Below, piece after piece: positions 25,760 through 36,300 of a DNA stretch of 64,000 nt. The translations under genes were made by a program, and so were the position numbers. The notes under the pieces are model-generated. The model searched no databases. It saw only the letters and a program-made list of their open reading frames with translations, and was not told the origin of the DNA. The DNA is from Callaeas wilsoni (taxonomy: Eukaryota > Chordata > Aves > Passeriformes > Callaeidae), in assembly GCA_013398955.1 (NCBI GenBank), contig VWPU01003192.1:682001-746000 (forward strand). The letters run 5' to 3'. The number at the start of each line of letters is the position of its first letter. Position 1 is the first letter of the stretch.

Positions 25760-28305
25760 GTAAGTTTTTCTTTTCTTTTCTTTCCTTCTTTTTTTTTTTT
25801 TTTTTTTTTTGAAGGTGAAAGAAAGGTGCAAATGGTTTTTAAAATATTCCTCATTACTCAGTCATGGAAAATCCATGGGACCTAGAGCTTCCCACTGTGC
25901 AGCACATTACAGTGTCTATTCAAATGAGCAAGACAGTCAGACATCAAGAATAGACTTTTTTAAAAATAATAAGGATAATTGAGCTTTTTTCTGTCCATCC
26001 TTTTCTTCTGCAGAAGAGCAGTGACATTACTGAAACAGTAGTTTTACCTTTCTCCAATCTCCATTATGTTGAAAATTTTATATCCCTCATGCTGCCCCAA
26101 GTCCTTCAAATGCTTCCCTTGCTCATTTCTTTTTTTTGGTAGTATAAGTTTGTTTTTGAATGTAATAACTTAGTAATGATAATCTGATTGTCTTATTATT
26201 TCCAATTCTAGATGATGCTCTTTCTGTTGCTTGTGCAAAGGAAGAGCTCAGTGGACTTACCTGTTCTGCAATTTCATAAGAGATTCTCTAATATCCTGGG
26301 TCTTCTTGGATCTACCCTGAAAATAGATAAGATTTGGGATATAAAATTTCCTATATTAGAATTTTAGTCAAGGTCTCACTCCTGTCAGAGGGTTGGCACT
26401 AAGCAAAGACCATGAAAAAACAATAGACTTTTATAATTATTTAAAAGAATTTCTAGGTTCAAAAAGTTTTTTTTATTTTGTGGTTCTTAAGAAACCTCAG
26501 GGTTTTTTTGTATGCCAGTGGTTTTTTAACATCTTCGGAATTTGCCAAAGTTTTTTTTTCAAGTGCTAACAGTATGCAAGGCCCAATTCCCACTCTTTAA
26601 TAATATGCTTAAGAATTTATCTTTGATGAGCTCAATTGTACAAACACTCTGTGAGGTTTATACAGTGAGACTTTTCTCAGCAGCATTAGGCTCAGAATTT
26701 GCAATGTTAATTTGCATTTGAGTTACTTTTGAAATTGATTTGAAATAGATCTTTCAAATCAGACTTGCCTTTCTGGTGAGAATATACCCTTGCAGTTAAT
26801 GAGATTGCTTATTTCTGTGAAGAGATCAAGAGTTTTTACTTCATCTTGCATCATCGTGATACCGTTTTCCAGTGGTGCTACTGAATGGTCGTAACTACAA
26901 ATGAAGCTGCAATGAGTTCCTGGGACTAAATCCTCCTTATGTAAACCACCCTAAACCTCTTTGAAATTATTGCCATAGCAAGTTTTTTATACCACTCGAG
27001 AGCTAGAACCTCTGATTAGACTTTCCATAAGAAACGTGGTCACTAGAAGGTGCACACTGACAGTCTTCAGGAATAATCTTTGTGTAAGGCCTTGTACTCA
27101 AGAGATTTACAACATTCCTACTTCCTATGAAAGTTCATTATCCTGTCTGCATTCTCTACCTAGCAAGTTTTATTACCTGCAGCAGCCCTGACCTCAACTA
27201 ATCTCTGCATCCATACCCAAAAGAAGTATCACTCTGTTCTGGCCATCAAGGAAATGTAATCTCCTCATTCCAGAGGCATAATCAAAAGAACATGGTCTCA
27301 GATATATTAATTTATATTCTAAATGATAACTGTCAGCATTATTTAGGCCAGTTTTGAGATATCCCCATGTTAACAGGAGCTAGTAACTGTTTGCCCTAGA
27401 AGATCAACTGGAAAAAAGATGGATGAAAGCCAGCAGGAGTAATCTCACTCCTGATCCAGCAGATCCTATCTTCCTTAACTCTGTTTTGTTTCACACATTC
27501 CTGTTAGTCTGTTTACAGGTATCCAGAATATTCACTGATTAGACTGAATTTGAGCTGTAGACAAGCAACTAAGGCGGAATTTGCAACGAGCTTTGCTTAA
27601 AAGCCTCTAATGATTCTTCGACTGAACATCCTGTAAAGTGTTGTGATTAACTCCTACCTGTTAAATGTATCTGTGTTTACAATGGTAATTTGCATGATAT
27701 TTGTATACTAGGGACAAACTGAACTTAATTTGTTCCATCGGGCTTTCCCATTGGTTCTACAAATAGTTCACTGATTAAATACCAATGTGAGCATTGGTCT
27801 GTATATCACTCCTTGAAAACCACTGTTAAACAAACAGTAATATTCAGGGTTTATTAGAATGTCTGTGCACATTATCTACCTGTCTAAACAAATCAAATAA
27901 AAAAGGAGAGGGTAAAATAAACTGCAGTAGAATATTTGCATACAGTATTTATAGTATTAGAAGGAAAACTTACTAATGATCAAAGCTTCTGTCAAAAACA
28001 TCTCTTGTCGTTGTGATGTCTCATTTCAAGCATCAGTATTCAGTCTAATCTTGTGATTTAAGAAGTAGATTTCCCATCAGCGATCTAAATGCTTTCTCCA
28101 ATGACTATTCTTTTTAGAGAATTGATCAAATTCAGTGAGCTATTTCATTCACTAGACTTGCCTGGTTTTCCCTAGGTTTTGATGCCAGTGTAAGAAACAC
28201 AGCAGGATGAACTCTAAGCCAAGTCAATCCCATATGCTGTGTCACTCAGTTTAAGTAGCTGCGGATCATTTCTCTGTCTCTAACCAGCTTTGTTTCTCTT
28301 TGCAG
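25760..28305 (+). other. PTPRM: PTPRM intron, 2546 nt
   Basis: GTAAG donor at 25760 and TTTGCAG acceptor ending at 28305. Right after the donor is a long uridine/pyrimidine-rich run (25764-25812). Nothing else in the interval is recognisable as a gene, RNA or interspersed repeat. Confidence 0.85.
25764..25812 (+). promoter_or_regulatory. U-rich tract directly downstream of a 5' splice site
   Basis: Starting four bases after the GT of the donor, the intron is almost entirely T with scattered C, ending in a run of more than 20 T. U-rich stretches immediately downstream of a donor are the known binding context for TIA1/TIAL1, which help recruit U1 snRNP. That this tract works this way here is inference. 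The T run is also a simple repeat likely to vary in length between individuals. Confidence 0.45.
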
Positions 28306-28380
28306 CTGTATCTTCACCATCTTCATTTACAATGAAAACTAACACACTGAGCACAACAGTGCCTAATTCTTACTACCCAG
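28306..28380 (+). CDS. PTPRM: PTPRM exon: 75-nt Ser/Thr-rich juxtamembrane exon
   Basis: A 75-nt symmetric exon, phase 1 at both ends. CT completes Ser with the T of the previous exon, 24 codons follow (VSSPSSFTMKTNTLSTTVPN then SYYP), and a final G starts the next Asp codon. The acceptor is CTCTTTGCAG and the donor is G|GTAACC. The residues fit the RPTP-mu juxtamembrane region, rich in Ser, Thr and paired Tyr, and probably flexible with candidate phosphorylation sites. Because it is symmetric, skipping it would keep the frame. Only 227 nt of intron separate it from the 27-nt microexon downstream, so the two may be spliced as a unit. Confidence 0.88.
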
Positions 28381-28607
28381 GTAACCAGTTTTTTTCTTGG
28401 TTTCCACCCTCTGTAGACCTTTCCATAATAAAAGCATACATATTTATGTTATTATACTTCTTACCATCAACATTTAATGCTTATATGAGAAACATACCGG
28501 TTGCTAACAGTAGCTTTCTGAAAGAAAACTCGGGAACATGTATCAATCATTTACTGTTCTCTCTCTTTTTACCTTTTCTGCATTGACCTGCTTATGATGT
28601 ATGACAG
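28381..28607 (+). other. PTPRM: Short PTPRM intron, 227 nt
   Basis: GTAACC donor at 28381 and ATGACAG acceptor ending at 28607. This is by far the shortest intron in the window. The pyrimidine tract (about 28555-28579) sits some 30 nt away from the AG, separated by a purine-containing stretch with two TGC triplets. Confidence 0.82.
28579..28591 (+). promoter_or_regulatory. Paired UGC motifs before microexon acceptor (SRRM4/nSR100-like)
   Basis: TGC occurs at 28579-28581 and 28589-28591, about 27 and 17 nt upstream of the 27-nt microexon, between its pyrimidine tract and the AG. This is the arrangement reported for neural microexons activated by SRRM4 (nSR100). The motif is short, so chance occurrence is easy; the function is inferred. 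Confidence 0.4.
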
Positions 28608-28634
28608 ATCCATTTGTGCCAACTGCAATTTTAG
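28608..28634 (+). CDS. PTPRM: PTPRM 27-nt microexon (alternative insert, first part)
   Basis: The exon is ATCCATTTGTGCCAACTGCA plus ATTTTAG, 27 nt, phase 1 at both ends. AT completes Asp with the G of the 75-nt exon, then the codons read PFVPTAIL, and the last G starts the following Val or Asp codon. The flanks are ATGACAG and GTGAGA, both consensus. Residues DPFVPTAIL match the start of the 13-residue optional insert DPFVPTAILVPIN that I recall in the longer isoform of RPTP-mu and in PTPRT. Inclusion adds nine residues to the juxtamembrane linker before the wedge helix. The exon is too short for standard gene finders and would easily be missed. Confidence 0.85.
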   Translation: MHLCQLQF

Positions 28635-28873
28635 GTGAGAACATTTCCCTTTATCAAAGTTTATTGCTGAAGTAATTTCGCAAGTTGCAGTTCTCGGGGA
28701 GCAGACAACAGTATGCAAAATGCTGGAGCTTTATGCTAAAGGGAGGGTTGGTAGGCTTGGCTACACTGAGGTGCGAAGGACAGTTATGAGGCTTGATTAC
28801 TACTGTCATACTACAAGTCAGGTGGGAAAAGACAAAAATAATTTTAACAAGTGGATTTGCAAGGAAGTGTTTA

Positions 28874-28879
28874 TGCATG
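28874..28879 (+). promoter_or_regulatory. UGCAUG (RBFOX-type) element downstream of 27-nt microexon
   Basis: An exact TGCATG lies 240 nt downstream of the 27-nt exon. RBFOX proteins bind UGCAUG and, when it is downstream of an alternative exon, usually promote inclusion. A single hexamer can occur by chance at this distance, so the role is only suggested. Confidence 0.35.
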
Positions 28880-31264
28880 TATTTGGAGTGACACAAAAGA
28901 ATTTGATTATCGCAACAATTGAAATAGTTTTCCTCATTTTTTTTTTGTTTTATCTCAGAACTGAAGATGTCACTTCTTAAAAATAACTTTTTTCCTAGTT
29001 AAAGTGCTCAGGATACAGAAAAACAGACAAAAATACAGTTTTGGCCATCTCCCAGCTATCACGTCTTCTGACAATTCAGCAGAGTTTCTGACGTGCTTGT
29101 CAAAGTGAAGTTTCAGAGAGGAGATGGTATTTTGAACAGCAAAATGATAACATGACACTTAAAGTATGTAGTTTATTATGCATCAGGTGTCATAGGAATG
29201 AAGTAAAACAGTAGAACTGTAGGTTAAAAATATGCATTTAAAATGTAAAGCATTTCCACTGGGAATTTAGGAAAGTCTGCTATTGTCCAATGTCAAAAAG
29301 AGAGAGGTTTCTGCACAGTGATAAATAGTAAGCATGAAGCGCTATTGCATTTCCAGTGCTTAACTCTAACCCCTCTGTGGCTTGTATTCATTTACACCTC
29401 CTTGCCATGCTAACTTTAAACTAAACAGGGGCAATGTTTTAATAGTCATTCAAAACATAACAGTGCACTGTAGCAGGAATTCAAACTCCAGTGTTAAGCC
29501 CATTTATTTACCCATTTTTCAAATTCTGTTTTCACAATAAATATTTCCCTTTCTCCTCTTTTTTCTTCTAATCACTGTAAAAAACTTAAGACCCCTTAAC
29601 TGATTCCTGCCCTTAAACTGTAAGTGAAACAGGCTTCCGTAGACATAGAGTGAAGCATATAAGAAGCAAAAGTTTAGGAAGGTGATCTTGAAATCTGTTG
29701 TTGTGAAAGAATATTTAGTGCAGTGCACTTCAGTGTGATATCTTTGAGAAGGAACTTTGCTGGTTTTATACATTATGTAAATCTGGAAGAAGGTAATGGT
29801 AGTGACTGTAACAGCGTAATAATCTGCATGCAAATGAAATTTGCAGTGCCTTTTAACTGCCTGAGATGTTAGATTTTTTTGTGTGCTTTAGCATTCATTC
29901 AGCGCTTCATGCAGTAGATGTTCTTTCTGACCTTGTGGGTGGGCAAGGAGAAAAGTACTATTATCAGGAGAAAAACTTCAAGATTTCCTATTCTGTGCTA
30001 TTAAGTTTTAGTTAGTGGTTTCTTTGGTTATTTTTGTGATCCTTTTCTATATAATAACAATGGTAAAATTATTTGTTAGCTTTTTTCCCCCCCAGGAAAT
30101 AATCTCTAAGCAAGTAATTCAGCTATCAGGCAAACACACACTGTGAAAAATAAATTCTCTGATTTTACTAAGTCTGTAAAATATTTTAATTAGTTAGGTG
30201 TGTGTTTTATGGTCTACTACAGCAAACCTGTGCTTACTCATCTCAGAAAATATTCTGGTTATTTGGCTGCATAAAATAAATATTTTTGTAACTTTACATG
30301 TTAAAAATTTAATACCATTTTATGAACTGTGCTCCATTCAGATTAGATCTCTCTCCCCATATGTGTTTATGACTGTCTGTACAGGAATACTGTTGTATCT
30401 GAGGTAAATCAAATTAGCTATGCTTGAGTTGGTAGAGGAATACAGCTATTAACAAAGTATGCAGGATTTTAATTACAAGTAATACCTGCTCTTGCTGTCT
30501 TCCACTGTCCAAAGAAGTTGTGTTAAACTGCAGGGTCAAGCCTGTAGTTAGACCTAAATGACCTTCTCGGTGTGACCTTCTCGGGAAGGTACAAGTCTGG
30601 TGAATGATTGAGTTCAATTTTCAAAATCTGCTAGAAAGCCCCAGCACACTTACTGTTTCCAAAGTATATTATTTAATAAATGATGCATAGCTCTGCGGGA
30701 ATGGGTAAGTGTACAGTAGGACAACTGCAGCTGCAGGAGTGTTTAAGCCAGACAAACTTCCCGTTGCACATGGACACTGCATCTGGAGGAGCTCACCCTT
30801 TGAAAAACTAACAGCGTGAAAAGCTCATGCTACAGTGCTCAGAGGCAAAGTAAAAAACTGTAATAGATGTGGCTCCTAATGTACTATATAAACCAAGGAT
30901 TAAAAACACTTTATTTAAACACCTTAAATTATAACTCCTTCTGTATTAATGCAGCTATAAGAGATAAAGAAATGGAGAGAGGAAAATTAGTCTAAAACTA
31001 AGGAGTTTGCAGGAAAGAGATTCACAAGTATTAAACTGATGCTTTCATAGTACAAGACTTTGATAACTTTCCCTTCATCTTAGTTACTAACAGCCTGTGT
31101 TGCAAAGAATTTTGCAGTTTGCAAAAAAGAAAAAAAATCCTCAGCTTTTCTAACCTGTGTTTAAAATTGGAATAAGCAACCCAAAAAATCATTTTCAACT
31201 TTCTACACTTTTTTTTGTCTTTTGTGTCTTAGCCACCTTGTAGTTTTCAGGTGCCATTTCAGCA

Positions 31265-31350
31265 GCAACATACTGTACCTACACTTGTATACCACGCTTC
31301 ATGCCATGCATCCCGAGGTGCTTTGCAGTACAATTTTATATCACATCAGA
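31265..31350 (+). repeat. Weak MIR-like SINE fragment
   Basis: The segment ending GAGGTGCTTTGCAGTAC resembles the part of MIR-type SINEs before the core, where a table-like 'ATCCCAAAGYRCTTTRCA' block is typical. The match is short and diverged, so this is tentative. Confidence 0.25.
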
Positions 31351-32289
31351 CAAAAGTTGTAAAATTTTATGACTAAAAGATGAATCCCTTTCCTCTGCAT
31401 TAGACCAGATTAGCAGACTGACAGGAAAAGGAGTGAAATGGCCATACTCATACCCATGCATTTTTCTCTGCTGTTTTTGGTTTAGGTGTCAATGCACAGT
31501 TCATATTGACTGTATGCTTAGTGAGGACCAGATTTCATCTGTCTTAGTGGGAATTGAGAGGGCCTCAAACCATCCTTGAAATCCAATTCATTAAGCTTTC
31601 TGGCTTTAGCATCAATTTTCAGTAATACAGCTAAGACCGGAATCTCACCTTTAACAAGGTGTCTTAGTATTTTTGATGTGTACGTGAGAATCTGGGAGCT
31701 TTTCATACAGAGTATTTGTGGAACTTTCTGCTATAATATATCTAACTTATGAATGTGGAAATACTATTTTAATGCTTCCCTTTCATATGCCTTATTTTAC
31801 AAAGTAATATTTTTCTATAAATACCTTATTTTATAAACATTATACAGATTTAGTATTTTTTTTTCAATGTTCAGTCAGAGAGGAATAGCTTGAATAAGTC
31901 AAAGCACGGTATCTCTAAGATATGTAAAATTATTATTTGAGTAAACAGATAAAATATTTATGATGATTCTTGGACCTTAGAATTTGGGGTGGGTTTTTTC
32001 TCTTATCAAGTCTGAACAAATTTTTAGAATTCCATCTATACAGGAAGAAAGTCATATTGCTTCCTTAGGTAGAGTGCACTTTCACATCTGTTTCCTTCTA
32101 GGTATAGGTTTTGATCTCAGTTCCATCTGTATGAATTGACTCACAGTATGATACCTTTGTTTTAGTAAATCTCATTTATACTGTGAAACTGAGATCAGAA
32201 TCTGACTCACTTAGGAAATCATTCTGTAAAGACTAAATTAAAAACATAAAATTACCTGTAATTATTAATGTAGTACTGTTGCTTATGCC

Positions 32290-32322
32290 CTGTTTCCTTT
32301 TTCTCCTCCTCTTTTTTTCTCC
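32290..32322 (+). promoter_or_regulatory. Long polypyrimidine tract serving the 12-nt microexon
   Basis: A nearly uninterrupted C/T run ends about 20 nt before the AAAG acceptor at 32343. Two TGC triplets lie just upstream of the run, near 32278-32289. An exon of only 12 nt cannot bind the usual exon-definition factors, so a strong upstream tract is expected. The tract is directly visible; the role is inferred from splicing rules. Confidence 0.5.
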
Positions 32323-32343
32323 TGATATGTATCTTCTTAAAAG

Positions 32344-32355
32344 TGCCAATCAATG
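32344..32355 (+). CDS. PTPRM: PTPRM 12-nt microexon (alternative insert, second part)
   Basis: TGCCAATCAATG lies between an AAAG acceptor and a perfect GTAAG donor. It is phase 1 at both ends: TG completes Val with the preceding G, CCA ATC AAT encode Pro-Ile-Asn, and the final G begins Asp with the AT of the next exon. Together with the 27-nt exon it gives exactly DPFVPTAILVPIN, the 13-residue optional insert I recall from long RPTP-mu/PTPRT isoforms. That exact match is the main evidence that so small an exon is real. Alone it would add four residues, and with the upstream microexon 13. Using both, neither, or one keeps the reading frame. Confidence 0.85.
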
Positions 32356-33118
32356 GTAAGTTGCCCATTTGCCCCATGGAAGAGATGTGGAGGGTTGGGA
32401 GAAGTATGTGTCTCATAAAAATTTTAACCAGCCCACGGGGGTCTCCTGTTTGTTGGCTTGCATGTCAGTTGACATATAACATTCCATGCCTGATGTGGTG
32501 GCTCATGATACACTGTGGTCCTAAAGCATGTTCAGCAGTCAGTCAAGACATTTTTCCTTACCAGATGATCCTTTGCATTTGTCCTCTTGTAGTTTGTCTC
32601 CAAGTGTCGTTTTCAGATCTACATTTCCATTGCAGTCCTAGCTTGACGAAACCATAAGCCATTTTGTGCATCTTTTTATTTTGCTCACTCCAACCAAACA
32701 TTTGCTCTAAATTTGCAGTGTAAAATACAGCACTTTAGTAATTATGAAAAATACAAGTCCAGTTTCATTCCATGGGACTTGTTGAAGTTTCAGAATGAAA
32801 CTTCTATGCAGTTTAAAACCAAATGCCTGTTTTAAAATTTGTTTGCAATCAGCTAGCAATATTTAAAACAATATTAGAGTTTGGACTGCTCTGCAATGCT
32901 TCCATTGTAGAACTATGAACTTTGCCTCATTCCAATCAGTCTTGCAATTTCCGTGTGTAAACTGCTCATGGATTTACTGTTCCTCTGGTGTAGCCTTCAC
33001 AGACAGAACCAATGCTGATGGTGTCAGATTTCTACCATTCCTCTAGAAGTCTCTGTAGTTTCTATTTCTTTTAATAAGTGAAAATGAGGCAGTGCATGAT
33101 GAGATACTCTTTTTCTAG
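32356..33118 (+). other. PTPRM: PTPRM intron, 763 nt
   Basis: GTAAG donor at 32356 and TTTTTCTAG acceptor ending at 33118. It contains TGCATG at 32459-32464 and further GCATG/CATGC motifs near 32490 and 32526. No gene or interspersed repeat is seen. Confidence 0.82.
32459..32464 (+). promoter_or_regulatory. UGCAUG (RBFOX-type) element downstream of 12-nt microexon
   Basis: An exact TGCATG sits 104 nt after the donor of the 12-nt exon, in the position where RBFOX binding normally promotes inclusion. It is the second such hexamer placed downstream of one of the two microexons. Function is inferred from motif and position. Confidence 0.42.
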
Positions 33119-33306
33119 ATGAAACCCATACGATGGTCAGTGACACAAGCAGCCTGGTCCAATCCCATACCTATAAGAAGAGAGATCCAGTGGATGTGCC
33201 CTACCAGACCGGACAGCTCCATCCAGCCATCCGTGTAGCTGACTTGCTGCAGCACATCACCCAGATGAAGTGTGCAGAAGGCTACGGATTTAAAGAGGAG
33301 TATGAA
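33119..33306 (+). CDS. PTPRM: PTPRM exon: juxtamembrane wedge region
   Basis: A 188-nt exon. AT completes Asp, then 62 codons run from [20 protein letters not shown] through [19 protein letters not shown] to GFKEEYE, ending in phase 0. The acceptor is TTTTTCTAG and the donor is GAA|GTAAGT. The second half ([17 protein letters not shown], then GFKEEYE) is the helix-turn-helix 'wedge' that precedes D1 in receptor phosphatases. It is very highly conserved in the R2B class. Compared with the mammalian RPTP-mu sequence I remember, V replaces A after HTM, and RDPVD replaces REPAD. These changes lie in the flexible part, not in the wedge. The same Asp codon forms whichever upstream cassette is joined. 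Confidence 0.93.
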
Positions 33307-36300
33307 GTAAGTGTCAGGTCTAAGGATCTGATTATTATGTCTTCTGCACTGTTGGTTGTATGTGTCTGATGCCGAGTTTTTACAAGGGTGCATACTGCTT
33401 GCATTTTACAAGAGATGGTGCTTTTTTGAACTTCACGCTTTGTCATGCCAGCTTCGTGTTACAAAAATAGCTTAAACATTTAATTGTTTAAACTGGTAGT
33501 TGTAGTATTAGATTTCCAAAACCCATGCTTCAGGCCACTTCCAAAGTCACTGATGACATTTTTTCCCCTGAAACGTAGAAAACAATTCATTCCCAGAAGG
33601 ACCTAATCACTTGTCAACTTTCATTTGTATAGCTGACTTGCACAAGTTTGTTCCTGTGAGGTTTTTTATGCCAGTGTTATTTAAAAGTGATAGAATTGAA
33701 AATCCTCGTGTTTGGAAAAGATTTGCTCATCAGCCAAAACCTTTTATACCAGCATTAAGCCTAGAGGAAAACTACAATTAATTTATTTTTTAAAAAAAAT
33801 AAAATCAAGACTGTAAAATGGAATTTATAGTGCAACCAATGACATGGCTTTTTAACTACAGTGGATCAAATGATTCTGCTGAGAAACAATTTCCAGGAAA
33901 ATTTCACTTTAATTTTCAGCTGACCAAGCTGATGAATGGCATCTCATTACAGACAGTAGGTGTAGTCATGACTAATGCCGGTAGATGCAATACATCAGGG
34001 TGCAGTTTGTTAATAGTGGCAGGGAAGGAGGACTTAAAATAGTGAAGCTGGAACTGAAAAACTCGTCTTTATGTATGGAAATTGTTATAATCAGAATGAA
34101 CTATAACTAGCCATATATTTGAGGGTTTTTTCCATTGAACTACTGCAGTAATGCTGTTTTTCCTCCATATGCAGTGAATGACTGCCCAATATATTCTGGC
34201 ACTGCAAAGGTTGCAAATCTCTTTGTTTACATTTCTGTCAGACTGATACTGTCATCTTTACAAATTTGAACTAGACAACAAAAGAATTTCTTCCTTATAT
34301 ATTATCAGAAGGAGAAATTTCCAAATGAAAAGGAAGAAATAGTTTGACAGGGGATTTGTTTTGAATGAAGTCTCATAGATGGTTTTTGCTCTAACAAGAC
34401 AGCAGGATTATGTAGTCTCACCAGGAAAAGAGTTTGATTCAGGAGAAATTCACACAGGATTCACTCTGAAAGTAAATCTGTAGAACAGAACAGAAAGTAA
34501 AGTAGCACATTGCCCATTAGGAGCACTTCAGAGGAGTACAAGGATACAGAGCACTTGCTGTCATGCATAGTTTTAAGTGCTTTAAAATAAAACTTAATAA
34601 TTAGAGCCACTATTCTGAATAATTAGGGCTATAGTTCACCATCTAAGCACATATATGTAATTTTAAGTCCTATTGGTGTCATGCACAAGTTTTTGGTGTA
34701 GCATAACTGACCCAAAGGATAAAGGTTGAAAAATTGTCTTTGAGCAATGGCAGGCTGGTACTTACTTGCTCGCTGCTGAGCTCTGCATTAGGATTTACCC
34801 CCTTGGGATACTGAGTATCTATAGCTCCCAAAACACTGGGACTTGGAGGAGCACCCTGTTTTGCAGGATTTTGCCCTTTTGTTCTCTTGGGAGAAGGCTC
34901 CTGTTCCTGCAAGCAGGATCAGTCCCTTGCTCTTGGCTGGAGCGACCGATGCTGTGCCTGACTGTGCCTGTAGAACCAGAGCACATGCAGACATGTCCTT
35001 AGGGCCACACCAGCAGCGAGTTCACTGCCTGCTTTCCCATCTGTTTCTCGGGTGTGGAAAGAATATGAATGCATTTCTGTGAACTGTGGGCCTAAATGCA
35101 GACCTTCATTTGCGGCCTAGTGGAGTGAGAATGATTGGGACTGCACAGAAATCCTTAAACTCGGGGAAATTTCCACGTAGCTAGTCTGCAGTGGATCTTT
35201 AAAATCCTTTCTATCCCCTGCCAGACCCTTAAGAAAGGAGAGATTCTAGCTTGGTTCCAGTAGTGTTAGATGCTAGACTGACAGGATAACATTGGCCTGA
35301 TTTCCCAAGCACCCCTACAGTAATTGTGGGTTATTTCATCTGTTCCCCAGTACTACAGCATGGGAGAGCTTTTACTGGTATGAAGGAGCCTCGTTGCTCA
35401 TCTTCTTTCTGCTGAACTAAGTAAATAGAAAAGGGAAAAGTGGTTTCTGCAATTTGTCACATCGTCCTCCTTACACCTGTCACCTTTTGGTTTTAGACTC
35501 AGTACTTTCACAGGGATTTCACTATATCCTTTCTCAAAAACATCCATCTGTCGAAGGACCATAAATCCAAGTAACTAGTGCATCTGTTTCCTAAACAGAT
35601 CAGTTAAGCTACTGGAGAACAGCATGGCTTGGCATAGCTAGGGCAGAAAAAGAGAAATTCATTAAAGTCTTACAATTTCAGATAAGTTTTATTTTTAACC
35701 CTGTTTTTTGGATCAACTTAAATTGGTGACTACTCAGTGTAAAGTGGTTCTTTGCCAAATTGAGGTTAGTTGACATAAGACAGTTCCAAATCGATTTCAG
35801 AGTGTCCACACAGGAGCTTGGACTGGTTTAACAAAATTGATTTAAAAACACACCTTTAATTAAACCAGTGCAACTTTGTGTAGATAAAGCCTTGGAAAAT
35901 CAATTTCACATTATGTTCCATGACAGGGAGTTCTGAGCTTCCATTATCTCAAAACCAGAGGATCCTTTGAAAAGCCAAGATTTGCAAAGGGTGTCCTGCT
36001 CAGATCAGCCTCACTTACTGTCACTAACAGGACTGTGTCAATAACAGAATTTTTAAAAAAGGTTCCTCCATGTAGCTTTATCTTTAAGGCTTTCCTCCCT
36101 ATTGTCTGTCTCATCTTCCCTCTCCTCCCCTTCTGTTGAACACATCCTTTCTCAAGGTTTTCTGGCAGTTAACTGTTTCAATCTGGAAATTATTTTATAT
36201 CATTAAACCAATACTACTTCAAATACAGTAATGTTATATACTGTCAAGATAAACTCTACTGAATATGTTCCTTCTGTGCTGCATGGTCTTCATTCTGGTG

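Larger units (their letters stand above)
28635..32343 (+). other. PTPRM: PTPRM intron between the two microexons, 3709 nt
   Basis: GTGAGA donor at 28635. The acceptor TTCTTAAAAG ends at 32343 after a long C/T tract (about 32290-32322). The interval contains a TGCATG at 28874-28879 and a weak MIR-like segment near 31265-31350. I see no gene in it. Confidence 0.82.
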
